Part shown: one piece after another, positions 62,362 through 64,000 of the stretch
Layout: each line of letters opens with the position of its first letter
Position numbering within the stretch: position 1 is the first letter of the stretch
NCBI GenBank assembly: GCA_017478225.1
Contig: JAFVDX010000002.1
Coordinates: 1-64,000 of the forward strand
Reading direction: 5' to 3'
Length of the DNA stretch: 64,000 nucleotides
From: Paludibacteraceae bacterium
Lineage (GTDB): Bacteria; Bacteroidota; Bacteroidia; Bacteroidales; Paludibacteraceae
The notes under the pieces: model-generated
What the model saw: the letters and a program-made list of their open reading frames with translations, nothing else
Told to the model about the DNA's origin: nothing
Database searches by the model: none
Made by a program: the position numbers and the translations under genes

Positions 62362-63147
62362 ATGCGAGATTTTACCCTAAGAAAATACGAACTCTTACTA
62401 ACAAATCTTCAAGTAAAAGGATATGAATTTATTACATTTGAAGACTATTGTAAAAGTGATAAAATGTCTCTTCCAAGTAAGTTCATAATTCTTCGTCATG
62501 ATGTTGATAAAAGAGCATGGTGTTCACTTAAAACTGCACAAATAGAGAATAAATTACATATAAGAGCATCATATTATTTCCGCGTTGTAAAACAAAGTAA
62601 TAAACCTCAAATAATAAAAGAAATAGTAGAATTAGGACATGAAATAGGTTATCATTATGAGGATATGTCATTGTGTGAGGGCGATAATTCAAAGGCAAAA
62701 TTACATTTCAAAGAATGGTTAAACTATTTTAGAAAATTCTATCCTGTTAAAACAATATGTATGCATGGTGCGCCGCAAAGCAAGTGGGATAGTAAATACA
62801 TTTGGAATACATGTAATTATAGAGATTTTGGTATTATTGGCGAACCTTATTATGATACTGATTTTTCTCAGATAGTATATCTAACTGATACGGGTAGAAG
62901 ATGGGATGGTTATAAGGTATCTGTTCGCGACAAGATTCCTGCATATCAAGAATTATGGAACGATGAAGGATATGTATATCACACAACCGATGATATTATA
63001 AAAGCAATAGATGCTGCTTCTTTCCCAAAACAAGTTATGATTACTACGCATCCACAGAGATGGCTTGATAACTATTTTTTGTGGTTTTATGAATTGTTAA
63101 GACAAAATGCTGTTAATGTAATTAAAAGAATCTTAATTTCAAGATAA
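62362..63147 (+). CDS. Polysaccharide deacetylase-like protein
   Basis: A 261-residue protein of the NodB/polysaccharide-deacetylase (carbohydrate esterase 4-like) superfamily. The catalytic Asp and metal ligands lie in ILRHDVDKR (Asp pair) and LGHEIGYHYED (His/His), with MHGAPQSKW downstream and TTHPQRW near the end. It has no signal peptide, unlike secreted chitin/peptidoglycan deacetylases, so it may act on a cytoplasmic lipid-linked or nucleotide sugar. It overlaps the FemAB-like gene by one base (TAATG). Codon use looks AT-richer than its upstream neighbours. Confidence 0.8.
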   Translation: MRDFTLRKYELLLTNLQVKGYEFITFEDYCKSDKMSLPSKFIILRHDVDKRAWCSLKTAQIENKLHIRASYYFRVVKQSNKPQIIKEIVELGHEIGYHYEDMSLCEGDNSKAKLHFKEWLNYFRKFYPVKTICMHGAPQSKWDSKYIWNTCNYRDFGIIGEPYYDTDFSQIVYLTDTGRRWDGYKVSVRDKIPAYQELWNDEGYVYHTTDDIIKAIDAASFPKQVMITTHPQRWLDNYFLWFYELLRQNAVNVIKRILISR

Positions 63148-64000
63148 TGCAATTGCTAACAGATTATAATTCTATTAAACAAGATGAGTGGCATGACCTG
63201 ATTGCTAAATCATCTGTTGCAACATGGTTTCAAACACAGCAAGCCTATGATTTCTTTTACTCACAACCTGAGTTGTTTACTACATTTGTATTAGGAATAA
63301 CTAATACTGATGATTCCACTGGAAAGCAGAGGTTGAGGGGAGTATGTGTAGGTTATGTAACGGTGGAGAAAAACAAATTAAAACAATTCTTCACGCGAAG
63401 GGCTATAATTATTGGAGGACCATTATTGGCAAACGATGCAACAAATGAAGAAGTTGAATTTCTTTTGTCAAATTTGAATAGGAGGTTGCGTTCAAAAGCA
63501 ATTTATGTTGAAACAAGAAATTTTAATGATTATAGCAAATGGAGATTGGCTTTTGAGAATGCAGGATTTGAGTACCAACCTCATCTGAATTTTCATATAG
63601 ATACCTTCTCTTTAGAAACTGTAGATGCTAATTTAGGTAAAAGTCGTAAGCGTGATATTAGAACCACCATAAGAGAAGGAGTTAATATAATTTCCAATCC
63701 AACAGAAGAGCAAGTTAAAGAATTCTATTCTATTTTAAATCATTTATATACAACTCGAGTTAAGACGCCATTGTTTCCATTGTCTTTTTTTTATGCGCTT
63801 AACCGACATCCGGCAGGTCGTTTTTTATTGACTGAATATAAAGGACATATCATAGGTGGTACTGTGTGTGTAGAGTTGCAAGGGAAATGTTTGTATGAAT
63901 GGTTTGTGTGTGGTGAGGATTGTGTGTATCCGCATGTGTTCCCATCGTGTTTTGCAACTTATTCAGGAATCAAATATGCAGCAGAACATGACTGTCCTCG
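63147..64000 (+). CDS. FemAB/GNAT-like peptide or amino-acyl transferase, cut by window end
   Basis: An open frame begins at the ATG overlapping the deacetylase stop and runs without stop to the window end (284+ residues). The two-GNAT-like FemAB fold is suggested by SSVATWFQTQQAYDFF, VGYVTVEKNK, AIIIGGPLLA, RSKAIYVETRN, KSRKRDIRTTIREGVNI and RFLLTEYKGHIIGGTVCVEL. FemAB proteins add amino acids or acyl groups to lipid II or to surface glycans; paired with a deacetylase this looks like an exopolysaccharide locus rather than cross-bridge synthesis (inference). Confidence 0.75.
   Translation, partial: MQLLTDYNSIKQDEWHDLIAKSSVATWFQTQQAYDFFYSQPELFTTFVLGITNTDDSTGKQRLRGVCVGYVTVEKNKLKQFFTRRAIIIGGPLLANDATNEEVEFLLSNLNRRLRSKAIYVETRNFNDYSKWRLAFENAGFEYQPHLNFHIDTFSLETVDANLGKSRKRDIRTTIREGVNIISNPTEEQVKEFYSILNHLYTTRVKTPLFPLSFFYALNRHPAGRFLLTEYKGHIIGGTVCVELQGKCLYEWFVCGEDCVYPHVFPSCFATYSGIKYAAEHDCP

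Overview
The window is a 64-kb stretch of a Bacteroidales (Bacteroidota) chromosome. The evidence is the gene set: serine palmitoyltransferase, a TonB receptor with its own ExbB/ExbD/energy-transducer operon, a V-type ATPase A subunit, LL-diaminopimelate aminotransferase, DUF349, DUF2490 and a Bacteroidales-type C-terminal sorting tail. It is supported by many promoters of the Bacteroidota form TTTG-N19/20-TAnnTTTG and by the lack of Shine-Dalgarno sequences before genes. Base composition is moderately AT-rich. Genus cannot be fixed from the window.

Layout. 1-4.9 kb: 3' end of a formylglycine-enzyme-fold (C-type-lectin-like) protein whose last ~40 codons look like a diversity-generating-retroelement variable region; a 615-bp repeat-bearing gap; a PPC/DUF296 gene; a TonB receptor plus lipoprotein pair. 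4.9-19.5 kb: one long minus-strand surface-glycan operon, read from a promoter near 19.47 kb. It holds sugar-nucleotide genes (nucleotidyltransferase, GalE, WbjB/WbjC/WbjD-type UDP-L-FucNAc pathway), a compact acyl-chain module (NeuD/PglD-type acyltransferase, two acyl carrier proteins, two SDRs, an AMP-ligase, a KAS III), a glycosyltransferase, a phosphoglycosyl transferase, an IspD/TarI-like cytidylyltransferase and a DegT aminotransferase. No flippase or polymerase is visible. 19.8-31 kb: minus-strand housekeeping genes (RNase G, small basic ribosomal protein, HU, LptF/G, cytidine deaminase, NrdG, ManA, EEP nuclease, RlmN, GlyA, S41 protease). 31-38 kb: plus-strand KdsB, a VTC/DUF4956/DUF2490 trio, GyrB, with tRNA dehydratase TcdA on the minus strand.

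38-45.6 kb: a fragment of a secreted-protein C-terminus, a solitary V-ATPase A subunit, the dapF-dapL pair, a MITE-like inverted-repeat element, a DUF2147 protein, and tRNA-Gly(CCC) followed by an acyltransferase and serine palmitoyltransferase (sphingolipid synthesis). 45.7-64 kb: mostly plus strand: NAD synthase, an uncharacterised 622-residue protein with a TerD-like C-terminus, pdxJ-exbB-exbD-tonB-DJ-1-histidine kinase, a nucleoside phosphorylase, RuvX and a WlbA-type dehydrogenase on the minus strand, DUF349-FtsE, LeuS, and the start of another envelope locus (polysaccharide deacetylase, FemAB-like protein cut by the window end).

The most interesting points are the candidate retroelement-diversified 3' end at 740-856, the acyl module inside the glycan operon, the 190-bp inverted-repeat element at 42.45 kb with diverged relatives elsewhere, an in-frame insertion in the DegT aminotransferase, and the lone V-ATPase A gene. 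Start codons were moved from the longest open frame where a promoter, a neighbouring gene or family N-termini indicated a later start; each such case is stated.
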